Shown: positions 12,601 to 27,600 of the stretch, in pieces
Layout: every line of letters starts with the position of its first letter
Position numbering within the stretch: position 1 is the first letter of the stretch
From: Patagioenas fasciata
Lineage: Eukaryota; Chordata; Aves; Columbiformes; Columbidae
Reading direction: 5' to 3'
Assembly (NCBI RefSeq): GCF_037038585.1
Contig: NC_092520.1
Span: forward strand, 118,775,001 to 118,839,000
Length of the DNA: 64,000 bases
Translations under genes and position numbers: made by a program
The notes under the pieces: model-generated
What the model was told of the DNA's origin: nothing
The model's input: the letters and a program-made list of their open reading frames with translations, nothing else
Databases searched by the model: none

Positions 12601-15600
12601 CTTCTGGAGTGGGTCTTCTCTGTTGACTACAAAGGGAACGCAATTTAACTACACTTCTAACTTTGGCACTCAGGAACTTGGACACCTCTATTTGTTAAGA
12701 TGGATCCAGCAAGAGACATTATTTGATTTGCCCACAGCCACATAAAAGACTTTCTGATCCTTCACCTGGTGCCAGCTGTTGCACTGCACTGAGCTCCGAG
12801 CGGTCAATAGAAGCGGAATGACCTTACAGGAGGGCTGGATTTCACGCTACGCAACTGTATAAAAAAGGAGATCCATCCCAGAGCACGCTGAGAAGCAGTA
12901 GAACATTGAGGGAGGAGGGGAGGGAAGAAACAGTTCTAGAGCTCCTGTCCAGGAAATGTTCTTTTTTGCTCTGGGAACTTCACTCTCTGCTGACATCCAG
13001 ATTTGGCTCTGCAGAGTGGGCCGTAACATTGCGCTTCCAATCAAAATCTGCTCCCATATGAAAGCCTAAATTAAAAAAAAATATACTGCCCGATTATCAG
13101 TCAAGCCAACCATGTCTGGACTGAAAGGCAGAACATACGAGAGCAGTGAGAGATGCAGATGTCCACACAGGAATGGAATGGGACGGGAATAGACAGTGAA
13201 TCAGTCACCAAACGGGTAACCTCCCAGCCAGCATTTCTCAGGCAAAACAAATGCCCGTGTCAGCGTCCTGTTCTGTGCACACAGGAGCACCAGGGGAAGG
13301 GGACAGAATGACAGAAGTTGCAGCACTCAGTGTGGCCAGAAAACACCGTAAAGAGGAGCCGCACAGGTACACATCCACACGTGAACCAAAACACCAAAGA
13401 GCTTTCGTCTCTGGTGTCTTAAACAAGTCTCTTTGCTGAAATACCTGCCAGAGCCTGGTGCTATATAAAACCCATTAAGAAAGTAAGTAGCCAGCTAATG
13501 AGAAAATTACCTCTTTCCTCCAACTTTCTGCCAGAAATATATAGGTAAAACAAGAAAATAAATGCAATACAAAGCAACAGGACTTCCTGGAGTTTTCACT
13601 GAATATTTTTTGTTGATTAAAACAACAAAACAACAAACTGTTTGGCAGTGGAACAAGTTCCTTATCTCCATCAAGCCCCAGGAATTCAATGCATGTGTTT
13701 TGCAATAAAAATAGAAGTGAACCACTGTTCACTTATTCTCTTGCAGACTGAAAAGCATAAACATTTTTTTTTGGGGGGTGGGCAAGACAGAGCGAAAATG
13801 CCTCAGCTCTGTTTGGTTTCCTCAAGAAAACACACAAATTATCTTCATGACAAAGCCGGTTTTCTTCTGGAGATCTGAGAACAGAAAAGCAACTTAAACT
13901 TCTAGAAGCACAACCCTGAATTTCAAAATCATGTAGAGTGGCCAACCTTGGGAGAATTTTCCAAAACTGCAGCTAGTTGCCACAGGAGAGAAAAATAGGT
14001 GCACTGGAGAGCTGGCAGGATCATCTGCAAATAAAAACATGCCCTTTATTTACATGAAAGGCTCAACAGCAAAAAGCTTAGGATTAAACAAATCATCCAA
14101 GCCTGACATTTTGCATGCTGCTTCCACAACCATTCCTGTACTGTAAAGTATTTAGACCGCAAAATAAACGTACTGGGTTTCTATATAAGGAAACGTTGCC
14201 TCCTGAGAAACTTCATTACCAAGGTGCTGCTTCTGCAGAACTCCAACGTCTTGACAAGTTCAGTGGAAAGTAACCATGTACCAAAAAGAGTGTTCACAGA
14301 GGCTAACCTTAGCTTAGCTTCTTTGGATTTCTCTACAGTCTTTGGTGAAAGGCAGGCTCCTCCAGAGGGCAATTCATAGCAGAAGCCAAACCTTGGCACT
14401 CTGATGCTCCATCTAAAGGAGTCCACCTCTACCCAGTGGCTGCAGGCTCTCTCTACCCAGCTAGATTTCATCCCTTTCCAAATAACCTCAAGTTCTCTCC
14501 TGAAAATGAGGGGCTGACTAATACCCATGACTGCTAGAGTACTTCACCTTGTAATCCCAGGACATTCCACCGTCTTGGCACGGTCAGTGTTTGAGTTGAG
14601 GCAACCAGGCAACCAAAAGGCTGCAGTGGAGACAACTGGTAATTACAAACCATCTTCACCGAGTCAATCTGCAAGCAACAGGTCTGACGTACTCCAATGT
14701 CTGGTCACCTGCTATCTACAAGGGGCTCCTCACAGTCCTAACAATCTCCTATGTACTGAGAGCAAGTCTGTGCAATCAATGGGAAGTACTGAGCAAGACA
14801 AAGGATCAGTCCAGATGTCAGTTGATTACTCTATCAGAGCTTCAGACAGTGTCCAAAATAAAGAACTCTATGGCATGAATCTACCGATTCAAATAACGTT
14901 ATACCAAAGACCACCTCCGTTTCTCAGATTGCCTCATAGGACACTGATATATAGGATTATTTAGTATTTCCTAATTTTCCTGCTTTCAACAAGAAAAACC
15001 TCTTTCAGTGTTAAATATTAACAACTCACCAGAACAGGCAAACTCCCATGTTCCATTTCAAACACCAGCAACCTCAAAGTCTTGTCATACAGATTCCACT
15101 TGGTGAGATCATGGGCACTGCAAGCAAAAAAGAAACAATAAAGATACACTAAGCAAGAAATGAAATCTCACCCGACCAAACAGGTTAAATGTATCCTATT
15201 TTTGCCTTCATCTAATGTACAGCAATAACTGTAAACAACTAACTATGCATTATAAAGGGAGGGGAATGAAATTGAGTTTTTCATGATCCAACCCTGCAAC
15301 CTTTAGTCCATAGCTTTACAGTTCGCATTCCTACCACAAAACTGCAATGTTGTGAGAAGGAAAACCAGTTTGAGCTCTGTACTTTTTCCTATACTCTGTC
15401 CACACTCTTTAAGTGCCCAAAAAGGTCTGTTGAAGAATTTTCCCACCCTGCTTTAAACAAGTGTTTCTATTACCCTTGAGTGTTCGCAACTCAACATTAG
15501 ACTTCTCTTTGCAACAACAGAGCAGCATGCAGGATAGGTAAAAGACACACTGAGAAGAAAGCCCAGTTCCCCCACACTCTACTGTCTTGCATGATAATTT

Positions 15601-18600
15601 ACTTGGTGAACAATCCCCAGTGAACCCAGCTTTTGAGAAATGTGTGTTTTAGCAAAAGAAAATCAAATAAACTAAGACAAAGCAGATTACATCTGCTGGG
15701 AAAAAAAGACTGCATTCACTATGCCCTCTTCAGACTGACCACCAGTGTTGAGAGTAAGGCAGGGCAAAAGCATCCAGCCAGGAGGGAGGCACCAGAGAGA
15801 GGATCTCTGTGTCCACTCTGACATCCCAATTCTGCAGCACACACTTCTTAGCCACATTAAGGCTGATGCTCCAACCTCAGTAAGGAGTCCAAAAAGAATG
15901 CCATATCCAAGAGCACAGTTCCGTTAAGAAGAAATCTTGGAGTAACTCTCAGAGGGATCATTTTCATTCTCTCATGAAAAATCTTATTAAACCAACCAAA
16001 CAAAAGCAATTCTCACTTTGCACCTGCTAGGTCAACACTTCAGTATATGGAAGAGTAAACTGTGCAAATAAACAACTCACTTATGAAAAGCTGCTACTCT
16101 TGTCAAAGCAGAGTTCATCTGGGAAATCTCTCCTGCATCCATACAAAATCCTTCTTCCTAAATTACGAAAGTTTGGGAAAGAGAAAGGAATTAGCCAGTG
16201 CAGGGCAAGGTAACTGCTATGTTCTCTTCCCAACCAACCCACAGGCTTGAATTACTCTCCTCCAGCTCTACCCAGTCTCTTCACCTTTAACCACACTACT
16301 CATGTCCTTCTCTACAGTAAAAAGAAAACAACACATTGACCGCACAGAAATTTTGTGTAAGTTAAGGTCCCTGTCATTAATAAACCCACGGCATCCTCTC
16401 TGTATGACAGCATTGCTAACACACAAGGAAAAATTAGCAATCAGGCTAACACAGAAGTGCTAACCCTCAGACTCTCAGGCCATCCATGGTCCCTCACACA
16501 GTTGTTAGGGATCTCTGAAAAGCTAACTGTTCACATGCTGCTGACTGTCCTTGCTTCCAGCTGCCAGATCACATTCAAAGATAGCTAAAAATATATTAAA
16601 TACTTTCCCATAGATGCAATTGCTGCAGTTTCCACAAGTATACTACGTGATTATGGGAGATGGTATATACAATCAGGAATTAGAAGGGTGGGGTTCCAGG
16701 AGAAAATCTCTTTATTTAGATATGGATCACACTATGAAGGAGTTGAAGAATCCCTGGTCTAGCACTTATCTTGTTTCTCGTAAGTGCAGATTCTCCCACA
16801 TTGACATAGATATCTATTTGAGACCAACAAAATAAAACCAATCTGAGGTTAGAGGATTTTTTGGCTTGACACATTTTACAATATCCCAGTGTCCAATAAA
16901 AACCTACCAGTGTTAAGTCTCATACCATGACACCTGTTCATGACGGCACAGTTGATCAGATCAGCTGCAAGCTCCTGTTGTTCAGTTCAGCCAGCAAGCT
17001 ATTCATATCACCAACAGCTGTTTCTGCTTTTTAGAACTAATGAAAAACTGTGAGGGAGACTCTGCAGTCCTCCTTCAAGGGGAAAGTCATCATTTGAAAG
17101 ACTTGAAAACTATACAGTCTGCCTTACAGCCTGCTGTTTGGTTTTAGTTGTTGTAGTTTTTGTTTGGTTTTGGTTTGTTTATCTAGTACTATCTCTACAG
17201 CCAAAGTGATAGCACAAAGGGCATCTTGTGTACAGCCAAACATGCAGAAATTCCAAATTATACCTTTCAGGGAACAGTTTCATCACCTATAAATCCAGAG
17301 CACTTCTTAGCTGATCTTGCACGTAGTATTCTTGGCACAGTAATGAAGCAACTATGAAGCTTAGGTTGAGAATATTGAGAAGACATAAAATGACCTCATG
17401 CTGGTGTGGGCTATACCTCATTTATTATTTTTGCTACTCTATTCCTGCCAAAGCACATCTGCTTCACTAAAATGTAAACAGTTGATCTTTTCAGAGGCAC
17501 AAAGCCATCCTTGAAAGCTCTGCTCCTCTCAAGCAGGGGGACAGCAGGGAAAGAAGAGTTTCATATCCCCCTCTTAATTTTTTTGTCATCTTTTTTCATA
17601 GGGAAACAGTCTCTTTATCTCCACCATGAGTCACACTCACTTTTTGCCAGAAGCCATCTAGTAGCTGGTTAAGCTGTCCCATCAACTCATCAATCAGTTG
17701 AGTTCGGGCACGATCCACCTGGCTGTAGATGGCAATTTCTTCACTGCAAAGGATATAGTAAGTCCTGGAGGAAGCCTCAAGAACAGACAGGTCAGAGTGT
17801 TTGGCCACAATGTCTTTTACCTCTCTCAGCAAAGCATCCAAGTGCTGCAAGTGATAAAAGGGATATCATAGGTAAATTGTACACAAATGCACTTATGCTT
17901 TAGATACATTTCACTAGGCTCAAATGTCTCTATGGGTCAATACAACCAACACGAAATAAATGCCAATCTAAGGAGCAAAAGGGCAGGATTAGAGGGTACA
18001 ACCTTTTTTTTTTTTTCCCTCTGGATTTATAGCTCTTTTTTCATTATTATTGTCTTTGTATATTCTTAAAGAATGAAGCAACTGCTTGAAGTTGTATTTT
18101 AGCAATACATGTTTGGCACTACATAAAAATAAAGACAAAGGCAGGGAATAAAAACTGCCTTTCCAAAGGGCAGGTGTGTCTCCAAACAATGGAAGCTGAC
18201 TCCCTCAGGAGGAGAGCATGGAGAATGTTTTACACCACGTCAGCAACTGAGGTCCTCATTCTTAGTGAGAGGAGGTAACTTGTGCTCTTCTGCTGACTCT
18301 CTCTCTTCCCCTTAACGTTTTGTGCTGAAATTAACCTAGGAGTGTTCGCCTAACATTACCTCCCTGTTTAAGAATACATTATGCTATTTCAAGGATTTCA
18401 TCTATCTGTTTCTGACCACCCCTCTCCCACCAGCAGATACACTATCTCCATTCTTATCTTTCAGTTACTGCCATTCCCCAGCAGCTGGGAGTCAATCTTC
18501 AAGGAGAATGAAACCTATTCCGTAGGAAACTCCTGGGAGGCAGCAGCTTAGACACATGGCATAACCCACCCCCTCTCCACCCAACAATGAAAAACCCAGG

Positions 18601-21600
18601 GCCGAGCCTACCCACATGAAACCACAAATCATTTTCTCCCAGAGCCAGTCACAGCACATCAGAACTGACAAGCACTAGGGCTTTTCTTTGGCAGACCGAA
18701 ATAAAAAAAGTAAAGGCTGAATAAGACCACTTTCCTCAAGGTACGAGACCATTTATTTTTATTTCAGTCTCCCGCTTGTTCCAAGTCACACTAAGCTTTG
18801 TACATTGTCACATCGCTTTAGTGCTTTCCACATGAACCAACTACCCCAATTTCTGTTTACCTTCTCTAGATGTCCTGTCCTGTAAACATCTAAATCATAA
18901 TACTGAGGAATCTGTAGAAGATTTGCCACTTTTTGTGCATCTGTTGAATACTGCAGAGAAAAAAAAATAGGATATGAGTACACTGTAGGAATTGTAATGA
19001 AATATTTAACATGCATTCACAGAGCAGCTGTTAGTTACCTTTGCCAAGAGCCGAGGAAGCACCACAATAAAGTGTTCAGTAATTTTGGTACAATCTTCCA
19101 ACTGTATTTTCTTCTCTTTTAGTGACACGATCTGCAGATACAGCATTTCATTTCAATTATAAAATCTCTTAGATTTGAGTGGAATTTTACATGTAACCCG
19201 CAGTTAACTGACACGCCTTTGTCTAAAGCATATCGAGCTAAGATAAAGATACTTTTCCATGGAGACAACCAGATGCTTTATTTTTTTTGTTAACCTTAAA
19301 TTAGATGCAAATTGCTGAACAGCTATATCTCGTGGATAAAATGCTCACCATTTGTCAATAATGTGTTTCAACTGGCTTTCCTCTAATGCTTACCTCCTTC
19401 AACTTCCACTACTAATAAGATCTAGAGGTCAAAAGACACTGTGTAATTTCATGAAAATAAGCCATTTTATTTCCAAAGATGTACCTACAACTACGAACAT
19501 TCTGTCTGGCAAAGCACATAAGGCAAAGAGAATGTGATTATAGGACAATAAATAAGACTAAGATGCACTGACTTTTTTGGTTGCGCCTCTGCCCACTGGA
19601 GGATGACCTTCAGCTGCTTCTCTAACCGTTGCGAGGATAATTTCAATGAGAACATTTTCATGGGCATCACTCAGTGCTGTAAGCAAATCAGTCTCCTTTC
19701 AGCATCGCACGAAAGAAAAATGAAGATGCAGCAACAGCTAATGTAAAGCCTACTAATTTATATGAGCAACTGTGGAAGGACACTACAGAAAGAACAATGC
19801 AGTGTTGCTAAATAAACACCTAGAGAGTGCTTGATTTAATTTGAAGAAAATTATTTTCTACATTTACTGAACACAAAAGCAGTTATTCCTCTCATGGCTA
19901 AACTTTTTAGGTCAGTTGGGCTCCCAAAAACAGGGGTAGCTTTAGTGAGGCCTATCCTGTCTGACTGCTATCTCATTTAGGACAAATCTGCTTCTTTGAT
20001 TACCAAACTAGTTTAACTCACCGGGTCTACAAACTTTTATTTCAATCACACAACTACATCCTGTAATACTAAAGCAACTATTATTTAAGTTCAATATACT
20101 TCTACCAAAAACTAATCCTGTGGAGTGTTAGACATATACAAACTCAGCACATTACTCATTTTCTTCTCAGGTGTGAACAGTAGCCTGACAATACTGCACT
20201 TCAATCACTTAGTAATTTTTGATTCTTAAGTTTTGGACAAACAAACAAAACAAATAAATGCTATGTAAGCATTATGGCTTAATTATATAAGTATTCTTGC
20301 AAAGTTTCTGAACTTATTACGTCAATACAAAGTACTGAGTAAAACAAGTATGTTGATACAAATAACACATGGGCAGTGCATTGAGTTGCGTCTGCTTTGT
20401 GACCCTTGGGAACCACAATTTGGTATCAGAAGGTATTGCAACATGGAATGACCCTAAACTAGCTGAAGGTAAAGTTTAAGAAAACATATGAAGAGATTCA
20501 TTCAAATAAAACTAAGCTCTTTTCTTACCCACCTTCTCCATCTTCTTCACCATTTCTTAATAGAAGAGTGGTCATGCACTCCCAGTCCTTCAGGAATTTG
20601 CCTGCCCAGTCCCACAAGCTGTCTATGAGGTATGCAACATGCTTGTGTAGCTAGGGATTAAAAACAGAAGCTTACAGAAACAAGTACATCATTAAAAGAA
20701 ATACAGCTTCATATGTTTCTCTCCCTTTTTGCAATTACAAAGCTTTGTCATTCACGCATATATTCACACACAGTATTCCAATATATTTTGTTTGAGGCTA
20801 ATAAACATTTAAACACCATGCCTTCAATGTGATAAAAAGCAGGAAAGTGAGGGGAAAAAAAAGCAGGAAAAGCAGGAAAAAAGCTTTACTTTTCTCCCTT
20901 TTTTTTTTTTGGGGGGGGGGGGGCGGGGGTGGGTTAGGGGGACAGGATACCTTTTCTCTGTAATTTAAGTAACCTTTTAAAACTAGCTTCTGCGTTGCTT
21001 TTATGTTGCTAACCATAACAGCTGAAAATCCAACCTTGGGACTAGAAATGAGTCAACATTTTAAGCAATGTCTGGAAAATTCTTTGCAGAAAGACTCAAA
21101 AACTTCTGTGCCTGAGACACTTTGGCCAGACATAGGTCTGCACCCCTGCAAAAGCCAAAGAGTGAAGTACAGCACTCATGCTGATACAACTCTCAGCGAA
21201 ACTAAATGGTTCTTAATCAGCATAGAGCCATGGTACAGCAACCCAGATCTGCCTGCAGAAAGACAAGGACACATCAAAAAATCCTCACTTGGTGGCATTA
21301 GTCTTTTGGGCTGTTTTCAGAAGCTGCTTCAGCATTAATTCTCACCATCGGCATAGATGTAAATTAGTTTTAACACAACAGTACAGAAATGTCTTCATTA
21401 AAAGCTCATCCTAGAGAGCGACAACATCCCAAACACCAAACATTTCAGAGCTCACCACCAGCAAGAGCTTTCAAAAGGAAAGCAGTAGTTGAATTAACAT
21501 GCAATACTGGATTTAAAAGGCCTGCTGCAGGGACTATTCTCCTCACCTCACTCTCCAGGGAAAAACGTATTAATCTTTTCAATTGGTCACTACTTGCCCC

Positions 21601-24600
21601 AAACTTCCCTCCTCCTTTGGGCTGAACTTCTTCATCTCCCTCACGACTAAGCAGCCTGCCAACAGAAAAGGAAGTCAGTCCACTCCTGCCACATTCTCCT
21701 TATGCTCTTTTGCCAATGTAACTCTAATTCTGTCAAGATCCCAGGGACTGTATTTTTTCAAAGTGTCTACTTATTAACTCCAAATCACATTAGACTTTTT
21801 AATCAGATGAAAGGAAATAGGATTAGATTGTTTTCCATTATGAGAGATCTGCTGTCTCTGTGGATGCAGAGACTATTTCTGACAGTTTCACAGGTACCCT
21901 GCCAGCTTTCTGGACAACAGATGCAGATTCCACAGGGTTGAACATATAATGAGGTAGGCATTTGCTCATGCTTGAAAAGGCGCTTGCTTTAGTCTGAATT
22001 TAAACCTTAATAACAGAGCAAAGATATTACTACCCGACCATTACATCATGGTACATTTTTGAACTGAAGCTTCTCAAAGAAAGTATAGTATCTGGTATTT
22101 GTAAGAAGCAATTTACTCAACTTCTCTACTTCTTCCTCTTCTGCTTGAAGTATGAAGCACAATCTGACACTTCAATTTCCATTTCTCTCTTTATCCAAAA
22201 TGAGTGCTCAAAAAAAGTGCTAATCCCAGGATAAATACAGGAAGGTCATCCCCATGGATTAATGGAAGGCCCAAATGTCTTGGATTTAAGAGCAGGACCA
22301 CACTACTCAATGTCAGTAGAAGCTTATACTTTCAGAAGGTGCTCCTGCTGGTATAATTTAGGCTAGCTAAGTAAGTAAATAAAGTTAAACATACAGACAT
22401 TGAGGAGATTTCATGCAAACCAATGAGAAGGAAAAAAAAAGCATAAGTATTTATACTAAAATTTCTACCAGTATGACCAGGGAAAGGAGGATGTCACTAA
22501 CAGTTCTATCACAGTAGAGCAAGCACTTCTGTACTGGCAAAAATGCCAGAGAGAACAACTGGGCAAACAAGAAAAAGGAAGAAATTTACAGGGTCAACGT
22601 GTCTACACTGCACTGGGAAGCTGGGTGGAAAAAGTAAAGTTATCAGGGCAACCGCTTCAGTGGTAAAAAACAGCGGTGTTCTGAGAGTAAAAACACCTGA
22701 TTTATGATAGAATATTAGGACCAGCACAAAAGACTAAGACTAGCAGACGTGATAGAAGACTCATCAAAACAGAAATCTATCTTCATTTGTCTTTGTGTTG
22801 GACTTGGCTCCACAAACCCCAGAATGTCAGCAATTCAGCTAGATAGAAAGAGACAGCTAGGAGGCAATTCTGCATGTGTGAGAAACACAAATAATTATTA
22901 TTTCTGAATTCTTCCCCACAAAAGTCTTGCCAAAATATTTTTATTTTCATTTCTCTTTGTAAGGCAAAATTATTTCTCTCAGCCATAGAGACAGCATATT
23001 TATTTCTTTTCTTTTTAGCATGCCAACTCCATTCACTTCATGCAACCATTGTTATAAGAAGCCCATTTATAAGAGTTACTCCTGGGAAAGATAAACCCTG
23101 TACTTCATTAACCTGACAGAAAATTGGGAGGGCTTCTTAATCAGCTGCTTCTCTCATTATTCAAAGCCTTTACAATGTATAAGGCAACTTCCAAAGGGAG
23201 AAGAGGAGGCCATTTTTGCAATTAATCACCAAAGCTACGGAAATCCAGCAGATGCCAGGTGATGAATTAGCTTGTAAGAAGCAAAGCAACGAGAAAAGAA
23301 AGTAGAAAGAAAGAAGGTATGCTCTCAACATAGCACGGCATCTGTGGATCAGTCAGTTGTTTCATATTCTCTGTTAGTCTTGCAACTTTTCTCATGCTTA
23401 ACGTGCCAGAGCTGTGCAGGGGAACAAATGATTACCCCCAGACAGTATTTCCCTTCTGATTCAGCAGAAGAAAGCACATCTACTATCCTCGTGGTACACA
23501 CTTCCAGCAGAAAAATGAATGCTTAATGTCCCTCTTAAATAAATCCACCTTCATTACGAAACGAATGAGAATATGCAAGAAATAGGCAGGCAGAGATACC
23601 TTTTATATAGGAATTCCCCAGCTGCTACTGCAAGCGGACGGTGTGTGGTATAAACAAACAGGTATAACGCTTCACAGTCTTCAGCTGATAACACATCCTC
23701 ACAGTTCCTAGGCAAAGATAACAACAGAAGTTACAGTTCAGTTTTATCTGCAAAGAATATTATGAATGCTTTTACTAGGCCTGATTCTCCACAGCCATGC
23801 AACTTGTTTACATAATTAAATTTTTGTAGGACATATCTAAAAATACTATCAAACAAACTTGGCAATGTTCTTTTACTCATTTTGTAGAGAAACAGAGGTC
23901 TGCACAAGCCATGATGAATCAGGCCCACTGCATGCACACGAACATTAATTTACAGTATAATTACGGTTGATTAGTGGTCATGATAAAAAGAGTAACAGCA
24001 ATAAAATAGGAAAATCATGCCTCTACTTTATGCTTAAATATTCACCGTAAAGGAAAATAAACAAGGAGAAGTCATCATTTTGCAGTACAAATTATTTTAA
24101 AACCTACATTCTGTTACACTAGGTTTATACAGAGTCACACGTAAAAAGAAATCAAAACACATTCTTGATAGCATGCTTTTGATCATGGCCTATCTGCACA
24201 AACACACTCCAGGACACAATTTTTTCCATTCAGGTACACATCTTGAGAATGCCACATGCCAACTAGTAAACCTAGAACACTCTGTGAGAGGTAGAAATTG
24301 CATTTTACAAAAAGGAAACTGAAGCAGCAAGGTTGAATAACCCACTGAAGAGACAGCACAGGAGTGAAGCCCAAAGCAAGGATTACAGTTTCAAAGTGCC
24401 CATTTCTTACTGCCATAGCAATGTCATTGGACAAAGCTACTTCAAAGAACGAAAGCAACATGTGAGATTCTTACACTTAATGCAACCAGGTAAGGGGAAG
24501 GTTTTTATTGATCACTACACTCAACCCTCAGGTAGCAACAGTTTTAAACCATCTACAGATGTGATCCAATACCTTCTCTAAAACCGGGGATTCGTGCTCT

Positions 24601-27600
24601 TCATTTGCTGGGGGTGATGTCTTACAAAAATTAGCAGCCCTTCCTGCACTTGCCCTTGTCTCCAAACCCATTGCATCCTTGAGCATCCTCACAAGTCACA
24701 AAGCCCCTAAACATCCTCCAATGTGACTGAAAAAAATAAATGAACTCACGTTAGGTGAGAATATCACTGGCGTAACCCTTGCAGGTATCTTTCAGTGCTG
24801 TCTGGGATTTTAAATCGGGGGTGAGGAGGCTGAGAAGAAGACAGCACCCATTTCTCAAAACCAGTAGCCTCTCATTTATAGAAGCTGATACCCCATGAAC
24901 TTTAGCTTTACAATGTATTTACTCGTGTATCACTTGAATTTTCCACATTTTTCTGTGGTTGCTTACAATGGTCACTGGAACAGTAAAAAGGTCTCTAACT
25001 GTAAGTGCTGATGGTACATGTCCAAAAGCGATGGGTCAATCTCGTAAGATAATGCTTGCCCTCAACCAAAAATAAAGTTGCCTGACAGGCAGGTTTTGGT
25101 GGCCTCTTTTAACATGCGACTCCTCTGAGTACATATATGCAGTAATAGGATGTACAGAAAGTGCTCTGAGTGTATATATATCATGAAATCGGCATAAAGG
25201 AAAATATTTATGCCACTCTTATTCAACCATCTACAGAATTTGGGAAATAGACTAAAAATGTGTTTATTGAGGTTAAATAGTAAGAAACTGAAAGCGGTAA
25301 CACAGTGCATTGGAGTATATGAATAAGCATCGGTGTGTCCTGGTGAAGCCATGAATGACGTATCAAATTTATTAAACTTCTACAAGTTTAACAAGTGAGA
25401 ATAAAAGACTAAGAACAAATTGCACTTACAGGAGTAAAAATACATGACAGAGCAAGTCCTTATATTAAAAGGGTATGGGGAATTTACTGAAATAAACTAC
25501 AAGTCTGACAGGTTTCTTTCATTCTTTTCAACATCAATGATTTTGTTCTTTTAAAGTGACAATTTCTATGAAGCTGTTCTTGCCACTTTCTCTCTACATA
25601 TATTTTTTAAAAACTGTGGACAGCTTGAAAAAGAAATTTCTGTACAAACATACTGTGATGTACAGTGGACCAACAAAGACTCAACACAGCTGAGGGTAGA
25701 CCACCTCTGGAGATGCCCAACTCCAAGCTCCTGCTCAGAGGAGCATCAGCTACAGCAGGTTGCTAAGGGTTGCATCAAACCAGGTTTTGAATATCTACAA
25801 AGTCAGAAACTCCACCACTCCTCTGGCAACCTGTTCCAGTGTTGGACCACCCGTGCAGTGAAAAAAAAAACATTTTTCTTATGCTTAAATGGAATTTCCT
25901 GTATGAACATGCCAGTCAAATATACACTTTTTTTAATATATGTTTGAAATTTTTATTCTTTCTATTTCAGGCTTTCTCTTCTTGGCACATTCATAGAAAT
26001 AGTGAATGGAACACCTGTGTGTCTCTATTTAAAAAAAAATTAATCCTTGCCTCAATTGTTCAGATAGCTCGAAGAGCTCAGCAACATGCCTGCCCTCTCT
26101 TTGGGTAGAAATTAGGACTCTGCCTTTCCAGTACAAATGAAACTGTCTTTCCTTAGAAATTTCCTTTCCCTAGGAAGTGATCCTGGTGGACAACAACTTG
26201 AACATGAGCCAGCATTGCTGGATAAGGGAAGAGCAACTGAGGTCATCTACCTGGATTTCTGCAAAGCATTTGACATTGTCCTGCATGACACCCTTGTCTC
26301 TAAATTGGACAGATTGAGAGCAGCCCTGAGGAGAAGGACTTGGGGGTGTTGGTTGATGAGAAGCTCAACACGTGCCAGCAATATGCGTGTGCAGCCACAA
26401 AGCCAACTGTTTCCCGGGCTGCATCAAAAGGAGCATGGTCAGCAGGCCAATGGAGGTGATTCTGCCCCTCTACTCCACTCTCGTGAGACCCCACCTGGAG
26501 TGCTGCGTCCAGCTCTGGGGCCTCCAACATAAGAGGGACATGAACCTGTTGGACCAAGTTCAGAGGAGGGCCACAAACATGATCAGAGGGCTGGAACACC
26601 TCTCCAGTGAAGACAGACTGAGAGAGTTGGGGTTGTTCAGCCTGAAGAAGAGAAGGCTCCAGGGACAGCTTACAGCAGCCTTCCAGTACCTAAAGGGGAC
26701 CTACAAGAAAGCTGGAGAGGGTGTTTTTACAAGGGCACATAGTGACAGCACAAGGGGCAATGGCTTTTAACTGAGAGTAGATTTAGATAAGATACAAGGA
26801 AGAAATTATTTGCTATGAGGGTGGTGAGGCACTCGAACAGGCTGCCCAGAGAAGCTGTGGATGCCCCATCCCTGGAAGTGTTCAAGGCCAGGCTGGATGG
26901 GGCTCTGAGCAAACTGGTCTAGTGGAAGTAACCCTTCCTATAGCAGGGTGGGATTGGAACTGGATGGTCATTAAGGTCCCTTCCAATCCAAACCATTCTA
27001 TGAATGTGCCATCACCACAAGGAAGGCACATGGTACCCTGGGCTGCATTAAGAGGTGTGTGGCCAGCAGGTCGAGAAAGGTGACTTTTCCCCTCCACTCA
27101 GCACCAGTGAGGCCACATCTGGAGTGCTGCATCCAGTACTGGACCCCCAAGCACAAGATACTTGGACATACTGAGGAGAGTCCAAGGAAGAGACACAAAG
27201 ATGATCAAGGGACTGGAGCATCTCTCCTGTGAGGGAAGGCTGAGAGAGCTGGGACTGTTCGGTCTGGAGAAGAGAAGGCTCGAGAGGGAACTTATCAATG
27301 TGTGTAAGCACTTGCAGGGAAGGTGCAAAGAGGCTCTGTGCAGTGACAGGACCAGAGGCAATGGACACAAATAGAAACGCAAGAGCTTCCCTCTGAACAC
27401 CAGAAAACACATTTTTACTGTGAGGGTGACAAAGCACTGGCACAGGCTGCTCAAAGTCTCCATTGCAAGAGATACTCAAAAGCCATCTGGATGTAATCCT
27501 GGGCAACTGGCTCTAGGTGGCCCTGCTTGAGAAGGGGCTTGGACCAGATGACCTCCAGGGTCCCTTCTGACTTCAGCCATTCTGTGATTCTGAAATCCCA

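Larger units (their letters stand above)
9204..13946 (-). other. Introns between STAG-like exons 23 and 26
   Basis: Contains exons 24 and 25 and a CAAA-rich tract near 10.95 kb. A lone ACATTCTGTGATTCTGTG at about 9,975-9,992 looks like a CR1 tail without the element. The minus-strand frame at 9,779-10,267 (162 codons) has no domain I recognise. Confidence 0.5.
14025..19572 (-). other. Introns between STAG-like exons 17 and 23
   Basis: Apart from exons 18-22 I see only short homopolymers (T-run at 18,003-18,017). The plus-strand frame at 14,527-14,964 lacks recognisable motifs and is most likely chance. Confidence 0.55.
19677..23599 (-). other. Introns between STAG-like exons 14 and 17
   Basis: Holds exons 15 and 16 and the G-tract at 20.9 kb. 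Other plus-strand frames at 21,003-21,338 and 21,389-21,625 partly overlap exon 15 on the opposite strand and are shadows or chance. Confidence 0.55.

Noticed and set aside
14527..14964. 145-codon plus-strand frame
   Set aside because: No recognisable domain, ordinary AT-rich intron composition, no promoter or splice context.
26137..27506. Several 70-150 codon frames on both strands
   Set aside because: All fall inside CR1 fragments. They are broken ORF2 pieces or their antisense.
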